Positions 43,699-53,960 of a stretch of 64,000 nt of DNA are shown here, one piece after another. A program made the translations under genes and the position numbers. This stretch comes from Isochrysis galbana (taxonomy: Eukaryota; Haptophyta; Isochrysidales; Isochrysidaceae). The stretch covers positions 6,108,935 to 6,172,934 of the forward strand of contig CM030935.1 of NCBI GenBank assembly GCA_018136815.1. Reading direction: 5' to 3'. The notes beneath the pieces were generated by a model. The model ran no database searches. It was not told the DNA's origin and saw only the letters and a program-made list of their open reading frames with translations. Each line of letters starts with the position of its first letter. The stretch's first letter is position 1.

Positions 43699-44869
43699 TC
43701 GCCGCCGGTGCGCGAGCCGGCCAAGGTGGTGGATGCTGGTGTGGTTGGGTGCCGGCCTTCCCATTCATATTCTCTGGTCGTTGGCCGTTGACGCCGCATT
43801 CTATCACCGGGCCGCCGCGCGGCGAAGCTGATCGTCCCAGTCTATGACGCTTCTCGCCAAGCCGCCATTTTTCATCACTGTCGTGGCATACCTGATATTG
43901 CGCCTTTGTGGACCAATGCATCGTATGCACTCCATTGTGGCCACTAGGCGCCAGTAGGGATTCTGGGCGCGCGCCGGCGTCTGCGGGTGACGACGGGTGT
44001 GCCTCTGCCGACGCCGTGCATCCGCGCTGGCGCCCGCGCGTGGTGATCACCTGCCGATAGTGGGCGGCTGCCCATGTCTTCCAATTGGTTTGGCCTCGGT
44101 GTTTGGGCTCCCCTCGGCCGGCCGCCGCTACTTCTGCCACTTCCCCCACCTTTGCCACCCGAGGTACTGCACTCTCATCTCTCATCTCCCCTAGGCCTAG
44201 AAGTATGTATTTCATTCGAGGACAATTATATCTATGCAGTCGATTATATTGGCTTTCGTTGTTGTAGATGCCAGCTGCGTCATAGTTGATAGTTGTTCGC
44301 GTGAGCCCTAGCTAGCCTTGGCCTTGGGCTGTCAATCTGCGAAATCATGGCGCCTAATGCTAATGCGCATGCCTATGGCTATGGCGCGCGTAGCCCTTGC
44401 GCGGGCCTTGTGGAGTCTCATCACACAACGTTCAAGTACAGGCGGCTTGCCTTCATTTGGTCTCCTTTCCCTCAGGGTTTCTTCCCCTCCCTGTGGGGAC
44501 TCTCACCCTACCATGAGCCCCCCCGCGAGCACCCCCAAGGAGAGGCCCAGGAGCACCCCGTACGCGACCAGAACGGCGTCGCCTTGGCTCGGTATGAGGG
44601 CGCGCCCCGAGAGGGCCTCCTTCGACAAGGATTCATTGTGGTGACGTTGGTGAACATCTCGAGGAGACGAGGAGAAAAATAAGTCGTTAGAGCTAGCATT
44701 CTCGGAGCTCTTCCCGGTCCTCCCACCGAGTTTCACTCCTGGACATGCCTCTTTGAATTTACGAGAGAAGAAAGCGCGCGCGCGCCGCCGCGCGCATTCT
44801 GTCAGATTGACCCCTCGCGCGAGCGGTGGGAGGGGGAAAGCGCGCGCACGCGCGCAGTGGGGGGAGGGA
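43699..44869. other. Intergenic, no gene supported
   Basis: Moderately GC-rich sequence with no recognisable domain in any frame. TTTACGAGAGAAGAA occurs both at the end of the MFS gene (43627-43641) and at 44757-44771, just upstream of the FkbM gene; chance or a small duplication could explain it. The last 110 bases are alternating CGCG-rich sequence. Confidence 0.4.
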
Positions 44870-45610
44870 ATGACGTGCGCTACCGGGCAGCCCTTCGCGG
44901 TGCGCGCGCGCGGCCTCGCCTTCACGCAGTGCCTCCACGAGGGCGCCGACACCATCGGCGACTACGTGCGCAAGCACGGGCGATGGACGGGCTGCGACAC
45001 CCTCGCGAGCACGTGGGAGAGGCCGGAGGTCGCGGCGGGCGGCGGCGTCTTCGTCGACGTCGGCGCCAACATCGGCAGCTGCACGCTCCTCATGCTCGCC
45101 CTCGGCGCCACGGTGCACGCCTTCGAGCCCGTGCCCGACAACGTCCGGCTGCTCAACGCGTCCGTCCGCGCCAACCCCGGCTTCGCCGACCGCGTCGTCG
45201 TCAAGCAGCTCGCACTCGGCGCGCGCCCGCAGCGCGCGGCCTCGCTCTTCGTGCAGGCGCGCAACTCGGGCAACGCCGTGCTCCACGTGCCCGTGCCCGA
45301 CCGCGCGACCGACCAGATGCACGCGCCGATCCGCGTCGAGGTGAGCACGGCCGACGCCGAGCTCGCCGCCGTCCGGCGGGTGCGGCTCATGAAGCTCGAC
45401 GTGCAGGGGAGCGAGCTGAGCGTCCTCCGCGGCGCGCGGCGCACCCTCCGGCGCACCGCCGCCCTCTCCTTCGAGGTCGCGCACCGCCACCTGGCCGCGC
45501 ACAACGCCTCCGCTCAGCTGCTCGCGGCCGAGGTGGCCGCCGCCGGCTTCCGCCTCCGCGAGTCCTGGGACCGCACGGGCGGCGACTGGGTCGGGGTGCG
45601 CGACCCCTAG
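44870..45610 (+). CDS. FkbM-family SAM-dependent methyltransferase
   Basis: Starting at the first in-frame ATG (44870) the product has 246 residues; the frame is open further upstream but without an ATG. The SAM-binding segment is VFVDVGANIGSCTLLMLALG (motif I) followed by VHAFEPVPDN (acidic residue of strand 2). Downstream, RLMKLDVQGSELSVLRGA is the family's hallmark block. FkbM-type enzymes O-methylate hydroxyls, often on sugars or small metabolites. The domain is complete, but eukaryotic relatives usually have an N-terminal anchor, so an upstream exon may exist; GGGCAG at 44885-44890 would be a plausible acceptor. Very high GC throughout, like its surroundings. Confidence 0.83.
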   Translation: MTCATGQPFAVRARGLAFTQCLHEGADTIGDYVRKHGRWTGCDTLASTWERPEVAAGGGVFVDVGANIGSCTLLMLALGATVHAFEPVPDNVRLLNASVRANPGFADRVVVKQLALGARPQRAASLFVQARNSGNAVLHVPVPDRATDQMHAPIRVEVSTADAELAAVRRVRLMKLDVQGSELSVLRGARRTLRRTAALSFEVAHRHLAAHNASAQLLAAEVAAAGFRLRESWDRTGGDWVGVRDP

Positions 45611-46630
45611 TGACGTCGCTAGGGAGAAAGACGTGTGCACCCTCAGTATGTGTTTTTCCCTCGTGATTGGTAACGAGAATCATGCGTACCAAGCCCGCGT
45701 GTGCCCTGGTGCTCTGCGTCATGTCGGTTTGATTCACAAAGGTGAATTGCCAAATTCACGTTTTTTTTTCTATGGACATGTAACGAAACACCTGACTCGG
45801 CAAGGAACGCACTCGGAGGGTCTGTCAGATTTTCAGCCGTTCTTCGAGGAGATCAAGCATCGGAAGGAATGGAGGAGGGAGTCGATCTGTATTGGGATTC
45901 GGATGAGTAGACAAGTACAGTCAGAGGTTTCTGATGAGGCTTCGGAAGTTATCCAACCCTCGCTCCGTCTGGATAGAGTTCCAAGTCCCTCTTGGTTGGT
46001 CGAGCTCACACGCATACAACCGACTTGGACACTCTTCCTCGTCTCTTCCTGAGAGTCGGACTAGGCAAGGTTTCTTCTGGGCTAGGAGTCCAAGGATGCT
46101 TGCATCGCGGTGTGTAGCGGGGAGACTCCCTCGTCGTTTATCCAATGACATACTCCTCCCACTGAACAGTGGGGGGGTCCTTAAGGCCTCGTAACATCGT
46201 GTTCGTGTTTGTATTTTGTGTCTGTGGGTTTCGTTACGGGTTTTATTTGTGCTTTCTCAATCCCAAGCCATGTACTGACCCAGTCACCGGGACTGCAGTC
46301 CCTTGGGTGGGCCCGTACAACCAACCTCAGCCCCCGCCTTGTGCCTTGTGGCAGGGGCTGAGCACTCATCAATCTGATCTAGACCCCTAGTGGGCGCGGG
46401 CGGCCCGGCAATGCACTGAGGACTGAGGTATATTGTATATTTATATTGATATATTACTCTATATTTTAGATTTTGTGTCATGCCTATGATGAGATCTACT
46501 GATATACATTTACCTTTGAGTAGAGTTCTAGTTCTAACCGAAGGCTCGCGACTCGCGACCCGCGCCCACTGGCTGGGGGTCTGGGTGGTTGTGTTGAGTG
46601 CCCTGCTCATGCCAAAAGGCAGAGCATGGG
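45611..46630. other. Intergenic, no gene supported
   Basis: AT-richer than the flanking genes. A frame of 139 codons at 45633-46052 has no recognisable domain and ordinary composition, and I do not regard it as a gene. No tRNA-like cloverleaf was spotted. Confidence 0.4.
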
Positions 46631-46726
46631 GATGACCGACAGGCCCCCCGGAGGGGAATTGGTGCCTGAGAGGGGGGACGCGAGGCGCCCCGCCATGCTG
46701 AACTAAGTATAAACTTAGAACTCAGT
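46631..46726 (+). repeat. Terminal piece of the AAGTATAAACTT repeat family, copy 2
   Basis: A GC-rich stretch ends in GAACTAAGTATAAACTTAG and then CAGTTG. CTAAGT/ACTTAG forms a small hairpin around ATAA. It resembles the ends at 41187 and 61796 and lies 20 bp before the MITE. Confidence 0.5.
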
Positions 46727-46744
46727 TGAAACCGTACCCTTACT

Positions 46745-47377
46745 TACTACCTCCGTTCCAAAACTGCAATTTTTTTCAGTTTTCTTTTCACAGCTCCCCA
46801 AAACCTGAAATAAATAAACCGCAACTTCAATGGGGGGGTTGCCGGTACATGCTAGCTTAATGGGGTGAGAGAGGGGGGAGCTCAGCACTCGAAACACTAT
46901 TGAAATGGGCAGTTTTTCAATGTGCAATGTGGACTGGGTGAGCAAATCGGCTGACGCGAACGACTGGCGCGAAAGCTCTTGGCCCGTGGCACTCGCGGCC
47001 GCATGGCGCGGCTGAAGGTAGTGGAGCCGCCGCAGCGCGGCGCTCGCACTGGGGGCGAGTATGAGTGGCAAGGCAAGGGGCGCAAGAAGAGGAGCTCAAC
47101 CACAACCACCAACAGTCCTCCCGGTGGAAACCATCACGCCTTGCGCCTTGCCGCATCGTCGTGACGTTGCTTATGACAGTAAATAGAGTAACCGTTTTCG
47201 ACACGTTGTGGGGCGCTTTAGATTTTCGTTAACATCCTCAACGAAAGCACCTTTTGTTAAGCCAGCATGTACCCTCCCCACACCCCGGCCTTCCATCTAG
47301 TGCCTCCTCTTCTCTAGGCGCCGCCCGCTCGCTTCCCAAAGGCTCTCTCACATTTCAGTTTTGGAACGGAGGTAATA
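46745..47377. mobile_element. Stowaway/mariner-like MITE, 629 bp with TA duplication
   Basis: The left end CTACCTCCGTTCCAAAACTG (46747-46766) is mirrored by CAGTTTTGGAACGGAGGTAA (47356-47375) with one mismatch; both are bounded by TA (46745-46746 and 47376-47377). TA duplication and a CTCCGT..CAAAA terminus are the hallmarks of the Tc1/mariner superfamily and of plant Stowaway MITEs. I see no transposase signature inside, so it is probably non-autonomous. Inside is a GC-rich core (46980-47160) that differs from the AT-rich arms and may be captured sequence. Confidence 0.75.
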
Positions 47378-47524
47378 ACGAAAAATATTCCCTGAGTGTC
47401 CAAACCCCTCTAGGCAACTCTAGCCCAATCACCCATAACCCACAACCACCTTCTCCTCTAGTCCTCTACAGAGTAGTATATTCTATTTTCTCTCTTCTGC
47501 TTCTACATATGTAGTAGAAGTATT

Positions 47525-47720
47525 TTTATTCCTGCTTCGCGCGAAATCCGGGGGACAGCGGCCCTCCTCCCCTTATCTTTTCGCCTTCGTATTCTTCTCC
47601 TTTTTCTCCCTCTCTCTTCTCTACCCTGCCCCCCCCCCCTCCCCCTTGCTTCCCTTCTCTCCCCCGCCCGCTCGCTCGCTCGCGGTAGATCCAACCCCCC
47701 CCCCCCCCCCCGCCCCCCCC
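47525..47720 (+). promoter_or_regulatory. Pyrimidine-rich leader of the sulfotransferase gene
   Basis: A CT/TTC-rich tract (47575-47690) passes into C runs (47627-47643 and 47694-47720) ending about 12 bases before the start codon. The order of CT tract, poly-C and ATG resembles the other genes in the window. Confidence 0.55.
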
Positions 47721-47732
47721 GGATGCGCAGCA

Positions 47733-49627
47733 ATGCGCAGTCCGTCGCGTGCCACACTCTACGCCTCGGCCGCCGTCCTCTTCCTGCTCCTGCTCTGGAG
47801 GAGTGAGCCGCATGTGGCCAGCCGGCCAGCGGAGGAGGTGCCACAGCCCAAATCGATCCTCGGAGCTCCTCCTCTGCCCGTCTCGACCGACAAGCTGCCG
47901 CCGTGCTCACTTCTCTTCTTCTTCCACATCGTCAAGACGGGCGGCACCACCATGCGCGCCGTCCTTCAGCGCAATGTTCAGCTCGGAGAGTTTGAATACA
48001 TCTACACAGGTGGGGGAGGGCGGGGAGGGGGGGAGAGCATGGGAGGCTGCGCGGGGGAAAGCGCGTGCGAAGCCTAAGGACGAAGCAGCAAGAGCAGCGC
48101 TGACGCGCGCCAGCAGCCGGAGCGCACCTTGTAGCTGCACGGACCGAAGCGATTGTAACCACCCCACTGTGCGCTCTTGCGCAGGCTCGGTCAATCAACC
48201 GCGATGGCAGCTGATCATGCACCAGCTCATGCAGAACGTCGCCCCCCGTCGACTAATCGTGGAGATACACGGCGAGTGGGGCATTCAGCGCTCCTTCTTT
48301 GCTGACGTTCGCCGCATTCGAGAGATGTACGAAGAGCCACTTAGGTGTCGGGTGAATGTGGTTACTATGTTGCGGCACCCCGTGCTGTGGTATTTGTCGC
48401 TATGGAACTGGCGCGCTTCCACTACAATCCCGCTATGCCAGTACCTTCCCGCTCGCGACGGCCTTTCTCGGCAGGTCACAGGACACAGAGTAAATTACCT
48501 GGGCAATCGAGATGAGAGGGAGATTGAACTTGGTGAAGCTCCGCTGTCCGCATTGCGCCACTTTGATGTGGTTGGGTTGACGGAGCTATTTGACGAGACG
48601 CTCCTGCTACTCGCCCGCAAGGCCGGGCTGCGGCATCTCGGCTATGCAAAGCTTGCCGAAAATGCGCGAGATCACATTGCAACGCTTGCGCATGCCGTTT
48701 CATCCGAGATTTTCCTCGCTGTCGGAGGGTTGTCTAAAACGGACCCCCTCATAGCTCCTGTTCGCGGACGCAGCAATGTCCATGGAATGAAGAATGCGAA
48801 CGTTGCAGCGTCAAGTACTGTTGGTAGCGCCCTTGGCTTCCAGGCAGACGATGCGTTGATGGGCCTGCTTCGATCGCATCCGGGGAGCATTCGCGCAATC
48901 GAGCGCCTTTCGGTGGAATCTAGGAGACTGGTTGAAGCCAGAGCCATTCGCATTGGAGCAGAGAAGGCCAAGGCGCCTTGTGTTTATTATCCGTGTGACA
49001 GGAAGCTTGATGAGGCAAAGGGCGTGTGGAATTCGTCCTTCTGCGATGGCATCAGCGGCGTGGAGCTTTTGCGACGAATACTTAATCGCACCTTGACCGA
49101 CCGAGTCGTCCACGCTGCAGTTCTCGAGCGGATCAAGGGCGAGATGAGCGCACTAGGTCTCGTGGGGGCTGAACTGAAGGGTCGCATGGAGCGGCTGCAG
49201 GAGGCCAAGAAACGTGTGAGTGAGTGGAGAAAACGCGATATGAACGGCAAGAATGGGCGGCTGTGCGGCACGCTCAAGTGCGCCAAGGACATCCCTCGCT
49301 CTTGTGTGGGGTGCCGCTCAAATGTCGTTCCCGCCATCGAGGGCTGTTGGCCGCCCTGGGAGGATCAGTTCGCGCCTGACGAGCACGTTTTGTATTGCAA
49401 GAGGTCATGGACACACTATCCGGCCTTCGATCAGGCAGATATTGACTTCCGTCACTATCCAAGTATTTCACCCATACCATGCTGGCAAACTTGTTGGGAG
49501 GAGATGTTACCCGATCACACAGCCACTACGGGCGTGACACCGACCTGCTTCCCTGAAGATCCGGACGTGGCTTTCGAGAGCGCAGCTTCTGTGCATGGAG
49601 CACCCCGAGTGCAACAAAGCGGATTGA
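47733..49627 (+). CDS. Membrane-anchored sulfotransferase-like protein, three exons
   Basis: Exons 47733-48009 and 48185-49533 join in phase 1 (175-bp GT-AG intron); a short third exon 49586-49627 (52-bp intron) gives a Cys-rich end CMEHPECNKAD. The total is about 555 residues. An N-terminal helix (ATLYASAAVLFLLLLW, about residues 7-22) suggests a type II Golgi protein. FFFHIVKTGGTTMR (about 62-75) is the 5'-phosphosulfate loop of carbohydrate sulfotransferases, and VVTMLRHPVLWYLSLWNW (about 150-167) is the 3'-phosphate-binding block. The enzyme would transfer sulfate from PAPS to a glycan. The C-terminal 300 residues, with paired Cys, do not match a family I know. The last intron is inferred because the unspliced frame ends in unconvincing sequence; without it the frame runs to 49794. 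Confidence 0.75.
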
Positions 49628-50165
49628 GTACGTGCAAAGCTTTGAGATGGCCGCGACTGCGATGCTCGCCATCTTGTCTTTCGCCGTTGGCACCAAATTT
49701 GTCGCACTTTTGGACGAACCTTTGGCTTCGCCAGCCCGGTATCCGGGATTTAGACTCACTCAACATAAGTTGCCCGTGTGGCCCGGGTGCTTGATTTATT
49801 TTTATTTTGACCGCATCATTGACCAATCAAATCTCAATTTCGGGGCGAGAGATTTTCAGCACAAGGCTGCCCTCAAAGCACGCATCCATGTTCACAATCT
49901 CGGGTATGACATGTCGCAGCTTATACCTTACCTCACTCGTTCACAACACTCTACTCCATCAGTGGTTCTTGCCCTCGCCCGTCGTCTTGGTAGCTACTTG
50001 GTAGTGCTCCATGACAACTCCAACTCGTACGTAGAGCTTATACTACTAGAATTTTTGTGCGCCCACAAGGCTCGTGGCTCTAGAGTTGTGTACGCTTGGC
50101 GAGCAAGGTTTAAATCGCGAGTACCATACGCCACATGCACAACATACAATATCGAGATCGCCGCC
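49628..50165. other. Sulfotransferase 3' flank, no gene supported
   Basis: A 179-codon frame overlaps this stretch but begins inside the previous gene and has no domain. The sequence becomes AT-richer towards R1 copy 2. It is likely 3'UTR plus repeat. Confidence 0.4.
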
Positions 50166-50360
50166 GACTGATCGCCCTCCGATCGTCGTCCGTCGCCGTT
50201 TGACCGGAGTGTTTGGGTTTGGTTTCAGTCGAGTTACGTGACAAAGTCGTGGGCCGAGAGTCGGAGTGTTTCCTGGGTGTCTGTGTCCGGCGTCCTGTCG
50301 TCAGTCGTCATCCGTCGCTCTCGCTCTCGTCGCGCCCGCTCTCGTAATAGCCCGGTCACT
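50166..50360 (+). repeat. Dispersed repeat R1, copy 2 (5' part)
   Basis: It matches the minus-strand copy at 57400-57210 over about 190 bp (GATCGTCGTCCGTCG, GTTTCAGTCGAGTTA, AAAGTCGTGGG), and R1 copy 1 from GGCGTCCTGTCGTCAGTCGT onward. Similarity stops after CTCTCGTAATAGCCC, so the hairpin part of R1 is missing. Confidence 0.75.
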
Positions 50361-50586
50361 CACTCTTTTTAACCACTATTTTCCACCTGCCCTGGGTGTC
50401 CAAGGATTCCGCAGGGTCCCCCCCTACCTGCCCCGGCAACCGTCTCCCCCCCCCACGAACCCCCTCCCGCCCCACGAAAGGCAATGACGTCGGTGAGTGA
50501 CCCCCCTCCCTTCCCCTTCCCCCGCGCGTGGCGGTCTATTTTTTTTGGGAGAATGACACGGTCGCCCACGGGAGGGAATCAGAGAA

Positions 50587-51284
50587 ATGAATAAGGGGCG
50601 CATCACTATAAGAAACGCGGAGCTTCCGCGAAGGGCAATCGCCCGCGATCGGCCGAAGAATGGCCTGGAGGTAGTGGGCATGGTGAGCCCACACCTCTCG
50701 CGAGCAGTGTGGGGGGCCACTGGTAGGGAGCACGCGGGGTCTTGAGGGTGGCACACATCCACACTGACCCATCCTCGCCCCACGCGCTGCAGGAATGCCT
50801 TGATTCGCTTGCGCTCGAGCCCCACTGCTTTGGCTCGCTTGACGTTGGCAAGCGCTGGCTCGGACGCCCGGAGGTGCAACTCTTCCTGGGGGCCGTACAG
50901 CGCAATGAGCCGGTCGCGCCCGGGGCGTTCAAGGACGCAAAACCCGAAGGCGGACTGGCCTGGGCCCACGCGTTTGCGCTACATGCGCATGCGAGGGCTG
51001 CAGCAGGAGCAGCCAAGGTGGAGCATCGCGCGGCAAAGTTCACAAACGCAGCTGTGATACTCTACCGCGCGATCCTCTGTCTATCAACCTCAGCAGGAGT
51101 CAGCGCTCGCAGCGGCGAGGAACGTTCTTCCCCTGCGGAGAAGGCCTGCGCGCTACGCATTGAGCGAGCGTGCAAGGCCCATCTGCAGGCTCGGAGGCAA
51201 GCAGAGCGACGCATGGCGAGGTGGGTTGGCTCAGATGAGGCGCACCTTGCAGCGGCGAGGGAGGCACTGCAACTCGTGCTTTAG
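50587..51284 (+). CDS. Unrecognised small protein, two predicted exons
   Basis: The supported part is exon 50793-51284 (163 codons plus stop), preceded by a good acceptor (CGCGCTGCAG). An upstream exon 50587-50670 starting with ATG joins it in phase 0 over a 122-bp GT-AG intron; the product would have about 191 residues. The protein is Ala-, Arg- and Glu-rich and mostly helical: RWLGRPEVQLFLGAV, then a two-helix pattern ending KACALRIERACKAHLQARRQ. It has no transmembrane segment and no motif I recognise. Codon use is host-like (high GC at third positions), which favours a real gene. The first exon is a guess. Confidence 0.45.
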
Positions 51285-51794
51285 GCTTTAGGCAGAGCGA
51301 ACGCCCTTTCATTTGGCTGGCGGCGATGGCGGCGGCAGCGGCGGCGGTTTTGGTGGTGGTGGTGGCGGCGGCGGCGGCGATCATCCGCCACAAGGCGATG
51401 AGACCAATGCATCCGATGATACGGCTCGGCTCCTCGCCTTTGCGGCAGCCCTAGTGAACTAACGTAACGGGATACGCGAAGAAAGGGGGTTGAGCAGGAG
51501 AGAAAGAGAGGAGAAAGAAAAGGAAAGAAGAGAGGAGGCCCGTCGCCTCTCCTCATGTGAAGAGAGAGGAGAGAGGAGACCTCGCAGGACTTAGAAAGTA
51601 AACGTAGGAGAGGACGGAGGGGCATCCGTAACAAGCGGGCAAAGCAGGCGACAAGGGAGGTGACAAAGGACAAACAAAAACAAAGGAGGCGAGGGCAAAG
51701 AAGGCGAATGTAGGATTCCACGACGGTGACTCGTGACTCGGTGACTAGCCTACAAGGAAGGGCATAGGGCATAGGAACGCAGACGACTTCCAAG
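51285..51794. repeat. GGN triplet microsatellite and purine-rich tract
   Basis: 51318-51380 consists of GGC/GGT triplets (GGCGGCGG, GGTGGTGGT). 51483-51575 is almost entirely purine (GAGAGGAGAAAG words). Between and after these I see no gene. Confidence 0.65.
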
Positions 51795-51938
51795 ACAAAA
51801 GGATCGATCGCGGATGCGACACCCTCTGCTGACCGGCTTCAGTCGCCCGTCAGCGTCTCCGATGTCGTGCTCCCTCCGCCGCCGGTATGGCTCCCTCCTC
51901 CTTGCCCTCAGACCAAATGGGTCGTGCTCATTCGTCAT
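51795..51938 (+). repeat. Dispersed repeat R1, diverged 3' part
   Basis: It begins at GATCGATCGCGGATGCGA, a word also present at 41449-41466. It then follows R1 from CTCTGCTGACCGGCTTCAG to CTCATTCGTCA (compare 804-931). The hairpin is degraded here. It is older than copies 1 and 3. Confidence 0.6.
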
Positions 51939-52295
51939 AAAGCCTTTGATCGCATTACGACAAACACCTTGCACTATTACAAACGCTCTCCCAAGTTTTC
52001 TATTGACGAAATAGCTGGCCATCACGTTTGTAAATACTGGTACATCGCACTCATCTGCGCCTACGTATAAGTGAGTTTTCGCTTTGGTATCGGCGGAATC
52101 ATCACGATCATCATCTGAACCATCTATTCTTATCATCTGCACATGCACGCCCCAAGACCTCTGGCACTGACGACGGCTCTGTCCCATTCGGCAGGGCTAC
52201 TAGCGCGAGCCGTGATGGTCGGGCCAAGACGAAGAATATGTGCACTGCTTTAGCCGCATCCATCATCCACGGCGCACACAAATGGGCGAATCCCA
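51939..52295. other. Importin alpha 3' flank, no gene supported
   Basis: A minus-strand frame (MASYFVNRKLGRAF...) overlaps the R1 piece and shows no domain. Otherwise I see nothing here. Confidence 0.35.
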
Positions 52296-53960
52296 TCAAA
52301 ACACGAAGGCAGGTGCGGGAGAACTGAGGCCGTTGAAGGTAAATGCATTGTCCGATGCATTTGGAAGAATATTTTCATCCTCGGCGTCGTCCTCTCCGAA
52401 ATGTGCCTCAAGAATGGCGACAGCTTTGTCATAAATACTAGCATTCTCGTGCTCCTGCAGAGCCTCAAGCTTCTCGATGCCCTCGACCTCGTCGAACGAG
52501 ACAACGAACAAATTAGAGGTCTTCCCGTGCGCTAGCTCGCCGCCTGCTGCCAGCATATTTGCGCACGCCTCGAGCGCAAGTTTCAAGATGGAGACATCGT
52601 TGACTTCAAGCATTTTGACGAGCGGTCCCATCATCCCTGCTTGTACTAGACTTGAGATGCGCGTTGCGGTCCGCAAAGACGGCTCAGCCTTGTACGCGTG
52701 TAGGATGTTGGCCAACGTCCACAGAGCCTCCTTCTTGACGTCGTACTCATCGCAAGCTAGTCGCTGGATGATAGCAGGAATGAGCGGCGTGGCCATCAGT
52801 GCGTCGATTTGCGTCGGAGTCCCGGCGGCAACGTTTGAAAGTGCCCAGCAAGCCTCTTTTCTGGTGCGCGTGCGCTCGGCCGTTACGAACGGCGAGATGA
52901 TTCGCAGAAAACCACCATCGAGAACGGCTTGCGTTGATGCGTCGGATCCGGTGAGCATGTTCGAGAGGGCTCGAAGTGCCGGTACCTGCACCGTTTTGGA
53001 TCCGAACTCCAAGTGGTACAGCATGCGTGGTATGCATCCCGCCGCAACGATGGCGTCGATGAAGTTATTGTCCCCCTCAGCGATATACGCAAGCGCCCAT
53101 GCTGTGTCGGCGAGGAGATCGCCATCGTCGAGGTGCAAAAGCTTCAGCAGAGTAGGGAGCGCAGGCATTACAAATTCGCTTGCGGGCGCCGGCTTGCCAC
53201 GCACAAGGTTTGAAAGCGCCCATGTTGCATTGCGGAGTGGCGTCATCTGGCCTGCAATGGCTGTTGCCTCGATCATCTCGAGGACGCGTGGCATGGCGCC
53301 GTTGCGCAGCAAAATATTTCGGTACTCAGCGCAGTCACCAGCAATATTGGACAGGCACCACACAGCCTGCTCGCGTGCATCGAGCGATGGCGAGGAGAGG
53401 AGACCTAGTAGAGGCACGATGGCGCCAGCATCAATGACTGCCCTGCAGTGGTTCGTGGTGCCTGATGCCACATTGGTTAGACACCACGCAGCCTCAAAGG
53501 TCATAATATGCATTGTCTTTTGATCACCCTCGGACAGATTCATTGCGCACGATGGGGGGCTGAGTAGTTCGACGAAAGCTGGAGCGAGACCTTGCGCAAG
53601 GACCTCATCAATAGGCGGACCATCAGGAATTGACAGCAACTTGCGGAGCTTGATGATGGCCTGAAGGGCCAGCGCGGTCTCGGCATTGCGGCAACCATTC
53701 TTCAGGTAAGCCAGCGTTTGCTGGGCGAGGGCCGGGATGTCCTGCACGGCGGGTGCACACGTAGAATTGTTGTGCGCACTCGATGCGTCCTCGAGTGGCG
53801 TCGTGAGCGTATGCTCAACGGCAGCAAAGTTCCTCCGCTTCGAGAGGACGTCGTCCCGTTTGGCCTTGCGTAGCTCGATCTTTGTCTCTGCGCGGCGGGT
53901 TCGCGCATCCTCTGCGTTGAGGCCTCCCTTGAGCGTGCGTCGAGCAGAGTGGTCACGCAT
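52296..53960 (-). CDS. Importin subunit alpha (karyopherin alpha)
   Basis: A single-exon gene of 554 residues with ATG at 53960. This adaptor binds nuclear localisation signals in the cytosol and carries cargo with importin beta through the nuclear pore. The N-terminus holds a basic importin-beta-binding domain (RRTLKGGLNAEDARTRRAE and LRKAKRDDVLSKRRN, about residues 7-43). About ten armadillo repeats follow, with the family's ladder of Trp and Asn residues: FEAAWCLTNVASG, EQAVWCLSNIAGD, RNATWALSNLVRG, ADTAWALAYIAEG, KEACWALSNVAAG and KKEALWTLANILHA. The acidic tail (GEDDAEDENILP) ends in a Phe-rich stretch. Length and order are normal. It shares its upstream region (about 850 bp) with the divergent EgtD-like gene. 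Confidence 0.96.
   Translation of the reverse strand: MRDHSARRTLKGGLNAEDARTRRAETKIELRKAKRDDVLSKRRNFAAVEHTLTTPLEDASSAHNNSTCAPAVQDIPALAQQTLAYLKNGCRNAETALALQAIIKLRKLLSIPDGPPIDEVLAQGLAPAFVELLSPPSCAMNLSEGDQKTMHIMTFEAAWCLTNVASGTTNHCRAVIDAGAIVPLLGLLSSPSLDAREQAVWCLSNIAGDCAEYRNILLRNGAMPRVLEMIEATAIAGQMTPLRNATWALSNLVRGKPAPASEFVMPALPTLLKLLHLDDGDLLADTAWALAYIAEGDNNFIDAIVAAGCIPRMLYHLEFGSKTVQVPALRALSNMLTGSDASTQAVLDGGFLRIISPFVTAERTRTRKEACWALSNVAAGTPTQIDALMATPLIPAIIQRLACDEYDVKKEALWTLANILHAYKAEPSLRTATRISSLVQAGMMGPLVKMLEVNDVSILKLALEACANMLAAGGELAHGKTSNLFVVSFDEVEGIEKLEALQEHENASIYDKAVAILEAHFGEDDAEDENILPNASDNAFTFNGLSSPAPAFVF

Noticed and set aside
45633-46052. 139-codon plus-strand frame
   Set aside because: No domain, no promoter-like tract, and AT-rich non-coding character on both sides.
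49632-50171. 179-codon frame after the sulfotransferase
   Set aside because: Begins inside the previous gene, ends in repeat R1 and has no domain.
52477-53523. 348-codon plus-strand frame
   Set aside because: Antisense of importin alpha, which has unmistakable armadillo repeats.
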